From Pedosphaera sp. (lineage in GTDB: Bacteria > Verrucomicrobiota > Verrucomicrobiia > Limisphaerales > SIBE01), in the NCBI GenBank assembly GCA_009695265.1, contig SIBE01000006.1:1-40606 (forward strand): a stretch of DNA of 40,606 nucleotides. Reading direction: 5' to 3'. The translations under genes and the position numbers were made by a program. The notes below the pieces were generated by a model that saw only the letters and a list, made by a program, of their open reading frames with translations, was not told where the DNA came from and did not search any database. Position 1 is the first letter of the stretch; each line of letters begins with the position of its first letter. Below, one piece after another: positions 17,659 through 25,665 of the stretch.

Positions 17659-19160
17659 CGTGAGTTCTGAGCCTCCGTATGGCCAATCGCAACGCTGATG
17701 ATGCTGTGTTCCGTCCATTCCGAGACCGGGCGTATCTCGGAAAGAACGCCTCGGCACATGACCCCGATCGTATCGCAAACGCCCAGCAGTTCCGCGAGAT
17801 ACGAGCTGACAAACACGATGGCTTTGCCTTCGGCCGCGAGCTGTCCCATCAATTGGTAAATTTGAACCTTGCTGCCCACATCCACGCCACGAGTCGGTTC
17901 GTCTAGCAGTAAGACTCTTGCGTTGTGGTGCAACAATCGGCCGAATGCCACTTTTTGCTGATTGCCGCCTGAGAGCTCGGAGATCTGCTGGGTGGGACCG
18001 CGAGCGCGCACGTCAAGGCGCTGCATCCAGTCCATCGTGACTTGGTTCTGTCGGCGGTTGCTAATGACTCCAAACTTCGCGATAGGGCCATGCCGAGTGA
18101 TGGTAAGGTTCTCGGCCAATGTGCGGTTGAGCATGAGGCCCTCTTCTTTGCGATTTTCGCTCAGCAACCCAATGCCCTCGCGGAGGCGCTGCTTCGGAGT
18201 TCGATGCGTTTGCTCCCTGGAATCCACCCACACAGATCCGCTCCTCAGCCGGTCCAAGCCAAAGCAAGCACGCAGAGTTTCCGTTCGGCCTGCACCTACC
18301 AAACCCGCGATGCCCAGAATCTCACCTTCGCGAAGCAGCAAATCAACACAACGCGGTTTGGTCTCGCCAGCAACTGCTCTTAACTCCAAAACCGGTTTGC
18401 CCAGCCTGTGTGGAGTGCGCGGGTAAATGTCTTTGATCTCGCGGCCGACCATGAGTCGGATGATATCGTGAAGATCGGCTGAAGCCATCTCGCCAGTGCC
18501 GACGCTTTCACCGTCGCGGAGAACGGTGTATCGGTCAGAGACCTGTTTGCATTCTTCCAGAAAATGGCTGATGTAAATAATGCTCACACCACGCTCGCGC
18601 AGCCGGGCAATGACCGCGAAAAGATTTTTTGTGTCCACCTCGGTCAGGCTGCTGGTCGGTTCGTCCATGATGAGGATCTTGGACTTGCCCACCAGGGCTC
18701 GAGCAATTTCAACGACCTGTTGCTCTGCGATCGGGCGGCTTCTTACGGGCGCGCTCAACGGAATATTTTCATGACGAAGTTCAGCCAGCGCTTCACGCGC
18801 CATTTGGCGTCGTTGCGAGCGATGGATCCAGCCGAACGTGGCGGGTTCGTCGCCGAGCAAGATGTTTTCTTCCACGGTCAGATGCGGCGCGAGATTAAGC
18901 TCCTGGTAAATCATGGCGATGCCGCTACGGCGCGCGTGCCAGGGATTTGTGGAGGTGAACTCTCGGCCATCAAGCTCGATTTTTCCCGCGTCCGGAGTGT
19001 AAGCGCCGCTCAGGATTTTCATCAGCGTGCTTTTGCCAGCGCCATTCTCCCCAATCAACGCGTGGACTTCTCCGGGTGAGACATCGAGGTTAACGTTCCT
19101 TAGGGCGTGCGTCGCGCCGAAGCTCTTCTTGACTCCCAGCATGCGCAGCCGCGGAGTCAT
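17655..19160 (-). CDS. rbsA: Sugar ABC transporter ATP-binding protein (RbsA/MglA family, two ABC domains)
   Basis: ALIGENGAGKSTLMKILSG, IAEQQVVEIARAL, ISELSGGNQQKVAFGRLL, LLLDEPTRGVDVGSK. Confidence 0.95.
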   Translation of the reverse strand: MTPRLRMLGVKKSFGATHALRNVNLDVSPGEVHALIGENGAGKSTLMKILSGAYTPDAGKIELDGREFTSTNPWHARRSGIAMIYQELNLAPHLTVEENILLGDEPATFGWIHRSQRRQMAREALAELRHENIPLSAPVRSRPIAEQQVVEIARALVGKSKILIMDEPTSSLTEVDTKNLFAVIARLRERGVSIIYISHFLEECKQVSDRYTVLRDGESVGTGEMASADLHDIIRLMVGREIKDIYPRTPHRLGKPVLELRAVAGETKPRCVDLLLREGEILGIAGLVGAGRTETLRACFGLDRLRSGSVWVDSREQTHRTPKQRLREGIGLLSENRKEEGLMLNRTLAENLTITRHGPIAKFGVISNRRQNQVTMDWMQRLDVRARGPTQQISELSGGNQQKVAFGRLLHHNARVLLLDEPTRGVDVGSKVQIYQLMGQLAAEGKAIVFVSSYLAELLGVCDTIGVMCRGVLSEIRPVSEWTEHSIISVAIGHTEAQNSR

Positions 19161-19283
19161 AAGGGTCGTGTCAGCTCGACAGCGCTTTCCGCTTCGCTGG
19201 TTGTCTTCCGGAACATCCCTTTCGAATGCTGATCGAGAATCCAGAGCGTTGCCGAGCCAGCGAACTCCATAGCCGGGATCGGA

Positions 19284-20276
19284 TTACTTCAAATACTTGT
19301 CCAGCGGCGGGTTGAGTAATTCTTTGATCGCTGGCTGCTCCATGTTTTCGGGAGTCACGAGGACAACGCCGGTATCGATCTTCTTTTCGACCTTCTCGCC
19401 CTGCAAATGCTTGACGATCGTCATCACGCCAAGGTAGCCCATGAGCACGGGGTTTTGAACCACGAGGCCTTGAACATCACCGCTCTTCATATCCAGGACC
19501 GATTGAGAGCCCGCATCGAAGCCGACCATCTTCACTTTTCCGCCAGCCTTGCCGATGTCTCGCAGCCCTTTGGTCATGGCGATGGTGGATGGCTCGTTGG
19601 CGCAGAAGATCCCATTCACTTCGCGTCCGAAACGGTTGAGCAAATTTTGAGACGCTTGATAGGCCGTGTCACGCGTCGGTCCCGCGTATTGGTCAGACGA
19701 AATCAATTTGATACTCGGGTATTTGGTTTTCAAGACATCGAGGAAACCTGCTTCCCGCTCCTCCGTGCTTGCGGAACCGACTGCGTAGCGGAGCAGAATC
19801 ACATTGCCTTTTCCGTCGAGCAGTTTGCCCAAGTGATCACCCGCCATCTGACCGCCCTTGTAGTTATCTGTCGCGACGAAGCTGACGTATTTGTCCGATT
19901 TCAGGCCTGAATCGATGATGACGACTGGGATTTTTGATTGGACGGCATTGGCAACAGGCTTCACCAAAGCTTGGGAGTCCAGAGGCGCGAGGACAATGCC
20001 GCTGACTCGCCGACTCATGAAATTCTCAACGACCTGAATCTGTTGGTCTCGATCATCCTCCTTCAAGGGACCTTTCCAAATCACTTCCACTTTCAGCCCT
20101 TTGGCGTTGAGCTCTTGGCGGGCTTTGAACGCGCCGGCGTTGATTGATTTCCAAAATTCGTGAGTGGTGCCTTTCGGAATGACAGCAATGGTGTAGGCCT
20201 TTTCAGCGGCTTGTGATCCAACAACGGTCGAAGCAAGAAAAGCGGAAGCAACAAGAAACTGAGCAAGTGATTTCAT
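19284..20276 (-). CDS. rbsB: Sugar ABC transporter substrate-binding protein (RbsB family)
   Basis: Signal peptide; AYTIAVIPKGTTHEFWKSINAGAFKARQEL, VDGIVLAPLD-like core, GIFCANEPSTIAMTKGL. Confidence 0.92.
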   Translation of the reverse strand: MKSLAQFLVASAFLASTVVGSQAAEKAYTIAVIPKGTTHEFWKSINAGAFKARQELNAKGLKVEVIWKGPLKEDDRDQQIQVVENFMSRRVSGIVLAPLDSQALVKPVANAVQSKIPVVIIDSGLKSDKYVSFVATDNYKGGQMAGDHLGKLLDGKGNVILLRYAVGSASTEEREAGFLDVLKTKYPSIKLISSDQYAGPTRDTAYQASQNLLNRFGREVNGIFCANEPSTIAMTKGLRDIGKAGGKVKMVGFDAGSQSVLDMKSGDVQGLVVQNPVLMGYLGVMTIVKHLQGEKVEKKIDTGVVLVTPENMEQPAIKELLNPPLDKYLK

Positions 20277-20357
20277 GGGCGCACCCTATTGAACTCGATG
20301 CCGCTTTTCAACCATTTTGATGGGCAAGTCAGCGGACCGCTCAGGGCCAGTTTCAAT

Positions 20358-20386
20358 TTGCCAAACGGCCTTTGCTTCTTTAGGCT
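20358..20386 (+). promoter_or_regulatory. Candidate sigma70-like promoter for the thrS leader
   Basis: TTGCCA (20358-20363), 17-nt spacer, TAGGCT (20381-20386); weak -10. Confidence 0.3.
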
Positions 20387-20393
20387 GCGCGCA

Positions 20394-20432
20394 ATGTTAA
20401 TTTCAGTGAACGGAACAATTACGACTGTTTAA
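20394..20432 (+). CDS. Putative Thr-rich leader peptide MLISVNGTITTV*
   Basis: ATG TTA ATT TCA GTG AAC GGA ACA ATT ACG ACT GTT TAA; three Thr codons in the last five sense codons; upstream of terminator and thrS. Confidence 0.6.
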   Translation: MLISVNGTITTV

Positions 20433-20497
20433 GCGTTTGCGGTACAGCCGTGGACGCCAACGCCTCGCACCACTCGTTCGAGGCGTTTTTGCTTTTT
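20433..20497 (+). promoter_or_regulatory. Putative thrS attenuator (mutually exclusive antiterminator and terminator)
   Basis: Terminator AACGCCTCG (20459-20467)/CGAGGCGTT (20479-20487) followed by TTTGCTTTTT. Antiterminator GCGTTTGCG (20433-20441)/CGCCAACGC (20455-20463), 8 bp with one 1x1 mismatch. The arms share 20459-20463. Confidence 0.65.
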
Positions 20498-20536
20498 GAA
20501 TCCGACGCGCTGCGCGGCCGCTCGAATATAGAATTT

Positions 20537-22609
20537 ATGGAAACTAATGCTACGGAACGAAAAACCCTCGATGACCGACAGAAGATGACCGATCTGGAAC
20601 GTCTTCGCCATTCGTGCGCCCACGTGATGGCAACAGCGATTGCCAAGCTCTGGCCTGACGCCCAGTTCGCCGCCGGTCCACCAGTCGAAAACGGTTTTTA
20701 TTACGACGTTGAACTCGAGCATCGGATCTCGCCCGAAGATTTCCTAAAGATCGAAGCCGAGATGAAAGTGGTCACAAAATCCAATCAGACTTTCGAGAAA
20801 GTGGTTGTCTCCCGGGACGACGCGCTCGACCAGGCGAAGCGCGGCCGGCTCGCTGCGTTGAATGACCGTGCTGTGCCGAGCAAGTTCAAGCTCGACATCA
20901 TCCAGGGCATTCCGGAAGGCGAGGCGATTTCGTTCTACAAAAACGGCGATTTCATCGACCTTTGCGCCGGGCCGCACGTGATGCGCACTGGCAACATCGG
21001 CGCGTTCAAGCTCACTCATGTCGCCAGCGCTTATTACAAAGGCGATGAGAAAAATCCACAGCTTCAGCGCATTTACGGCACAGCATTCAAGAACAAGACC
21101 GAGATGGAGGCTTACTTCAATATGATCGAGGAGGCCAAAAAGCGCGACCACCGCAAGATCGGACAGGAGATGAGCCTATTCGTGATCGACACCGAGTTCG
21201 TCGGTCCAGGACTACCACTGTGGCTTCCCAAGGGCGCGGCGATCGTCGAGGAACTGGAGAAGCTGGCCAAGGAAACCGAGTTCGCGGCCGGTTACGTGCG
21301 CGTCAAGACGCCGCACATCGCAAAAGAGAAGATGTATCTGACATCAGGGCACCTGCCCAAGCTCTATGCCGATTCGATGTTTCCGCCGATGCAGCTTCGT
21401 GACGAGGGTTCTGGCGGCGGTCTGGACGCGAGGGAAGCTGAGTTGCACCAGAAGGAAGGGAACCTCGAAGAAATGGTGTCGAAGGAGTTCGCCGCGTTTA
21501 AGAAGAACTCTGGAATCGATTTATTATCGCCGGATCAGGTGAACGACTTTTTAGGAAGTCTCTCTGAGGAATATCAAAAAAAGTTTGATGAATATGTTCA
21601 TCAGAAATTCGCGATTGGTCTGGTCCGCTCTGGCCAGCCGGTCGAACGCTACTACCTCAAAGCCATGAATTGCCCGCATCACCACCGCATTTTTGCGGCG
21701 GAGCCACGCAGCTATCGTGACTTGCCGTTGCGTTTGGCCGAGTACGGCACCAACTACCGTTATGAGCAATCGGGTGAACTTTTCGGCCTCATGCGAGTCC
21801 GTTCGCTCAACATGAATGACGCGCACATCTACTGCCAGCCCGAGAAGTTCGCCGAAGAGTTCAACGCCGTGAACGAGCTCTATCTGAAATATTTTAAAAT
21901 CTTCGGCCTGGAAAAATATGTGATGCGCTTCAGCACGCACGACCCGAAGCGGCTCGGCGAAAAATACGTCAACGAGCCGGAGCTCTGGATTCAAACCGAG
22001 AACATGGTTCGCGATGTCCTCAAGAACTCAGGCATCAATTACGTCGAGGTGCCGAACGAAGCCGCGTTTTACGGCCCGAAGATCGATGTGCAGGTCTGGA
22101 GCATTATCGGCCGCGAATTTACGATCGCCACAAATCAGGTCGATTTTGCCGTGCCCAAGCGCTTCGGCCTGGTCTATCGCGACAAAGACAATATCGATAA
22201 AACCCCGCTTTGCATCCACCGCGCGCCGCTCGGCACGCACGAACGTTTCATCGGCTTCCTGATCGAACATTACGCCGGCAACTTCCCGCTTTGGCTCGCG
22301 CCAGAGCAAGTCCGTGTCATCACCATTGGCGATGAACAGCCGCTCGTGGACTACGCCAAGTCCATCATCCAAGAACTCCGCGCCCAGATGGTCCGCGCCG
22401 AGGGCGACTACGGCACCGACCCGATCAAGGCCAAGATTCAGAAGGCTGAACAATCGAAAGTCCACACCATGCTCGTGATCGGTGGTCGGGACATGGAAGC
22501 CGGCGCGGTGAGCGTCCGCCTCCACGGCAAAGGCAACCTCGGCGCGAAACCGAAAACCGAAGCCTTGGCTAACATTTTTACTGCGATTCGCGAGCGTAGA
22601 GAAATCTGA
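20537..22609 (+). CDS. thrS: Threonyl-tRNA synthetase (no TGS domain; internal insertion); start revised from 20450
   Basis: MTDLERLRHSCAHVMATAIAKLWPDAQFAAGPPVENGFYYDV, KAMNCPHHHRIF, SYRDLPLRLAEYGTNYRYEQSGELFGLMRVRSLNMNDAHIYC, EAAFYGPKIDVQV. Confidence 0.95.
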   Translation: METNATERKTLDDRQKMTDLERLRHSCAHVMATAIAKLWPDAQFAAGPPVENGFYYDVELEHRISPEDFLKIEAEMKVVTKSNQTFEKVVVSRDDALDQAKRGRLAALNDRAVPSKFKLDIIQGIPEGEAISFYKNGDFIDLCAGPHVMRTGNIGAFKLTHVASAYYKGDEKNPQLQRIYGTAFKNKTEMEAYFNMIEEAKKRDHRKIGQEMSLFVIDTEFVGPGLPLWLPKGAAIVEELEKLAKETEFAAGYVRVKTPHIAKEKMYLTSGHLPKLYADSMFPPMQLRDEGSGGGLDAREAELHQKEGNLEEMVSKEFAAFKKNSGIDLLSPDQVNDFLGSLSEEYQKKFDEYVHQKFAIGLVRSGQPVERYYLKAMNCPHHHRIFAAEPRSYRDLPLRLAEYGTNYRYEQSGELFGLMRVRSLNMNDAHIYCQPEKFAEEFNAVNELYLKYFKIFGLEKYVMRFSTHDPKRLGEKYVNEPELWIQTENMVRDVLKNSGINYVEVPNEAAFYGPKIDVQVWSIIGREFTIATNQVDFAVPKRFGLVYRDKDNIDKTPLCIHRAPLGTHERFIGFLIEHYAGNFPLWLAPEQVRVITIGDEQPLVDYAKSIIQELRAQMVRAEGDYGTDPIKAKIQKAEQSKVHTMLVIGGRDMEAGAVSVRLHGKGNLGAKPKTEALANIFTAIRERREI

Positions 22610-22725
22610 TCAAGGATGCCCCGGTGTTCTTCATTGCTCTCGGAGCGGAAGATGTTCTACAGATGATCGCCGGTTGAACCAACTTCTTGGTTTCAATCGC
22701 CGCCGCTGTTCTGCATATTCAAGCC

Positions 22726-24132
22726 ATGGTCCCGGAAATGTCCTCAGGTCACTCGCATGGTCATTCATTTTCATTCCTGAACGCGCGCGACCGCGACGGC
22801 CTTACCGTCTTCAGCCGCCGCAGCGTGTTGAAAGCCGGGCTCGCTGGCCTCGCAGGGCTCACTTTTCCCGACCTTCTACGGCTCCGTGCCGAAGCTCCTT
22901 CAACCGGCGGTTCAATGCCGCGCAACAAAGCCGTTATCTTGCTCTGGATGACGGGGGGGCCGTCGCACATTGACACGTGGGATGTGAAACCGGATATGCC
23001 GTCTGAAATTCGCGGCCCATTCAAAGACATTCGCACGAAGTTGCCCGGCGTCCACATCTGCGAGTATCTACCGAAGCAAGCCGCGATGATGGATCGGTTC
23101 ACACTGATCCGGTCCGTCGATTGCCGCGAGAGCAATCACGAGCCGAACGCAGTCATGCAGACAGCCAACCTTGCGGCCGAGCCTCGCACGAACCCGAGGG
23201 GCCATTTCTACCCCGCCATCGGCTCGGTGGTTGCGAAGCTCCGCGGACCCAACCATGCCGCGATGCCGCCTTACGTTGTCTTGAACATGAAAGACAAGTC
23301 GCACGTGGCATGGGGCGGTTACCTGGGAAAGCAATTCGATCCATTCATCGGGAACAATGTGGGCAAGCTCTTCCAGCTTCCGAGAGGTCTCACCATGGAT
23401 CGAGTGCATTCGCGCCGCGCCCTCTTTCAGCAGATGGACAAGCTGCGCTTTGAGTTGGATGGCACCGGCCAGATGGAGGCAATGGATCGGTTTGCACAAC
23501 AGGCATTCGACATCGTGGCAGGCGCGCGAGCGCAGACCGCGTTCGATCTCTCGAAAGAATCGGCAAAGATCATCGAGCGTTACGGTGAACACGATTGGTG
23601 CCGGCAAGCGTTGCTCGCTCGAAGACTCGTGGAGGCAGGAGTGAGCTTCGTCACGATTGATCTGAGCAATCACTCAGCGTCCGGGACCTGGGACACGCAC
23701 GGCGACAATATTCCTCCTTATGGCGGAATTTGGAACGGCCTTCGTCCTCTGCTTCCCGTATTCGATCATCTCATCACCACGCTCGTGGGCGACCTCGAAG
23801 ACCGCGGTCTTCTCGACGACACGCTGGTGATCGCCATGGGCGAGTTCGGCCGCTCGCCCAAACTCGGAACGCAAGGCAGCACGGATGGCCGTGATCATTG
23901 GCCGGTAGTGATGTCGATGGTGATGGCAGGCGGCGGTTTCCGGCACGGTCAAGTCATCGGAGCCAGTTCGCGTGACGGGGGTGAAATCGCCGAAAGGCCG
24001 ATCGCGCCGGGTGATATTGCGGCCACGGTCTATCATCATTTCAGAGTTCCACTCGACGCAACCTATATGGACCACCAGGGGCGCCCGCTGCGAATCGTGG
24101 AACATGGCGAACCCATTCGCGAATTGATCTGA
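22726..24132 (+). CDS. DUF1501 domain-containing protein (Tat signal)
   Basis: FSRRSVLKAGLAGLAGLTFPDLLRLRAEA, ILLWMTGGPSHIDTWDVKPDMPSEIRGPF, LVIAMGEFGRSPKLG. Confidence 0.9.
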   Translation: MVPEMSSGHSHGHSFSFLNARDRDGLTVFSRRSVLKAGLAGLAGLTFPDLLRLRAEAPSTGGSMPRNKAVILLWMTGGPSHIDTWDVKPDMPSEIRGPFKDIRTKLPGVHICEYLPKQAAMMDRFTLIRSVDCRESNHEPNAVMQTANLAAEPRTNPRGHFYPAIGSVVAKLRGPNHAAMPPYVVLNMKDKSHVAWGGYLGKQFDPFIGNNVGKLFQLPRGLTMDRVHSRRALFQQMDKLRFELDGTGQMEAMDRFAQQAFDIVAGARAQTAFDLSKESAKIIERYGEHDWCRQALLARRLVEAGVSFVTIDLSNHSASGTWDTHGDNIPPYGGIWNGLRPLLPVFDHLITTLVGDLEDRGLLDDTLVIAMGEFGRSPKLGTQGSTDGRDHWPVVMSMVMAGGGFRHGQVIGASSRDGGEIAERPIAPGDIAATVYHHFRVPLDATYMDHQGRPLRIVEHGEPIRELI

Positions 24133-24163
24133 GTGATCGAGGAAAACAACGACTCGGAATTAT

Positions 24164-24342
24164 GGAGCCTTCACGGTGAACGAGTTGTTCGTCGGCTTCC
24201 CCATCATCGCGATCTTGCCTGAGATGATGTTGCCTGCTTTGAGCAAGGCGTAAGAAAAGGATCGAGGCCCAGCCTGCTTGAACAAATCGAGGCAGATTGG
24301 TTTGGTTTTCTCATCTATTCGGATGACAACAGCGACCTTTCA
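24164..24342 (-). pseudogene. Possible gene remnant downstream of glk
   Basis: Minus-strand reading VVIRIDEKTKPICLDLFKQAGPRSFSYALLKAGNIISGKIAMMGKPTNNSFTVKAP*; open but lacks an obvious start codon. Confidence 0.3.
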
Positions 24343-24380
24343 AGTCGCCAGGAGCCTTCCAGTCGGCGATGTCCGAGCGG

Positions 24381-25382
24381 TCACCAGTTCGCCCATCGGC
24401 TCATGCGAATCCCGAAAAAGGCGACGCGTGCCGCGCCCAGTAACGCGGTCTTATCATTCACGATGACGTGGATTGGGACGCCCTTCAGCAACTCGGTCAT
24501 GCGGCCTTTTGCCCAGAACGCTTCTATAAAGGCTGACCCTTTTAACTTCGGCAGAATTTTAGGGGCGATGCCGCCGCCGATGAAAATGCCTCCTGTTGCC
24601 AGGACTTTAAGTGCAAGATTTCCAGTTTCGGCTCCGTAGATGGACACGAAGATGTCGAGCGCTTGCTCGCAAACCGGAGCGCGGCACTCTAATGCGGCCT
24701 TCGAAATCACGGCGCTGGGGTTCTTTTGCTGCAATTCATCGCGCAGCCACGCCGGCTCATCTCCTCTTCCTGTCTCGACAAGAAATTTATAAATGTTATG
24801 CAAACCTGGACCTGACAGAACCCGCTCGTAGCTGACGTGGTCGATCGATTTCAAGAGGTATTTGAGCAGCTCGATTTCGAGTTCGTTGCGAGGCGCGAAA
24901 TCGACATGGCCACCCTCCGACGCAAACGGCTGGTAATACTCGTCCACCCAATGAAGCCCGGCTTCCCCGAGCCCGGTCCCCGCGGAGATCAAGCCGGCAT
25001 TTCCATTCGGGTCAGGCCGGCCCGGGTGCAGCATCACCAGATCTTCCTTGGACAACACAGAAATCCCATGGGCGTTTGCCTCGAGATCGTTAATCAACTC
25101 GACACGTTCGACACCGAGCAACGCCGCCAGCTTTCGGGAATCGGCGATCCAGGGAAGGTTCGGCGTTTCGCAGACGCCATCTTTGATCGGCCCGGCGATC
25201 CCGACGCACGCACCGGTCACTTGATGAGAGTGCTGCTTGATGAATTCCTCGACGATCTGTTCCAAGCTTTGATGTTGCCCGCTCGGGAAGATTTGTATCG
25301 TAACTGGCGTGGGCCGATCCTGATCGAGTTCGAAAAGGCCCAAGCGAGTATTGGTGCCACCGACATCACCTGCTAAAATCAT
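24381..25382 (-). CDS. glk: Glucokinase (Glk family; probable start MILAGDVGGTNTRLGLFELD)
   Basis: LAGDVGGTNTRLGLFEL, GACVGIAGPIKDGVC, LINDLEANAHGI, SAGTGLGEAGL, ASEGGHVDFAPRNELEIELL. Confidence 0.93.
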   Translation of the reverse strand: MILAGDVGGTNTRLGLFELDQDRPTPVTIQIFPSGQHQSLEQIVEEFIKQHSHQVTGACVGIAGPIKDGVCETPNLPWIADSRKLAALLGVERVELINDLEANAHGISVLSKEDLVMLHPGRPDPNGNAGLISAGTGLGEAGLHWVDEYYQPFASEGGHVDFAPRNELEIELLKYLLKSIDHVSYERVLSGPGLHNIYKFLVETGRGDEPAWLRDELQQKNPSAVISKAALECRAPVCEQALDIFVSIYGAETGNLALKVLATGGIFIGGGIAPKILPKLKGSAFIEAFWAKGRMTELLKGVPIHVIVNDKTALLGAARVAFFGIRMSRWANW

Positions 25383-25665
25383 CCTCGCATCCTCCACGAA
25401 TGACGTCCATGCGCAAGAAAGTAGTTGCTCAATCGAAAATTGCCGGTTTCTGGATTTGGATTCGAGGATCGTCAAACGTTAAGAAATAATGGGTGAACAA
25501 ATGTTCCACGAACCATCAAGTGTGATTGGGCTTTTGCTTTGGATGGCGTCGGGCCGAATTAACTCGCCGTCTTGATATACACGTAGGTGCGGTGTTGAGA
25601 TCGCCGCTGCACTCCGATGGAGCGCTCCGGAGCGATCGAGGACTCGCGCAATGACCAATAGGCGA

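Noticed and set aside
20277-20536. T-box riboswitch upstream of thrS
   Set aside because: No AGGGUGGNACCGCG-type T-box sequence or specifier stem visible; the leader peptide model fits the sequence better.
20450-20536. thrS start at GTG 20450 as in the ORF track
   Set aside because: Those 29 codons would run through the terminator hairpin and are not ThrRS-like; ATG 20537 is more plausible.
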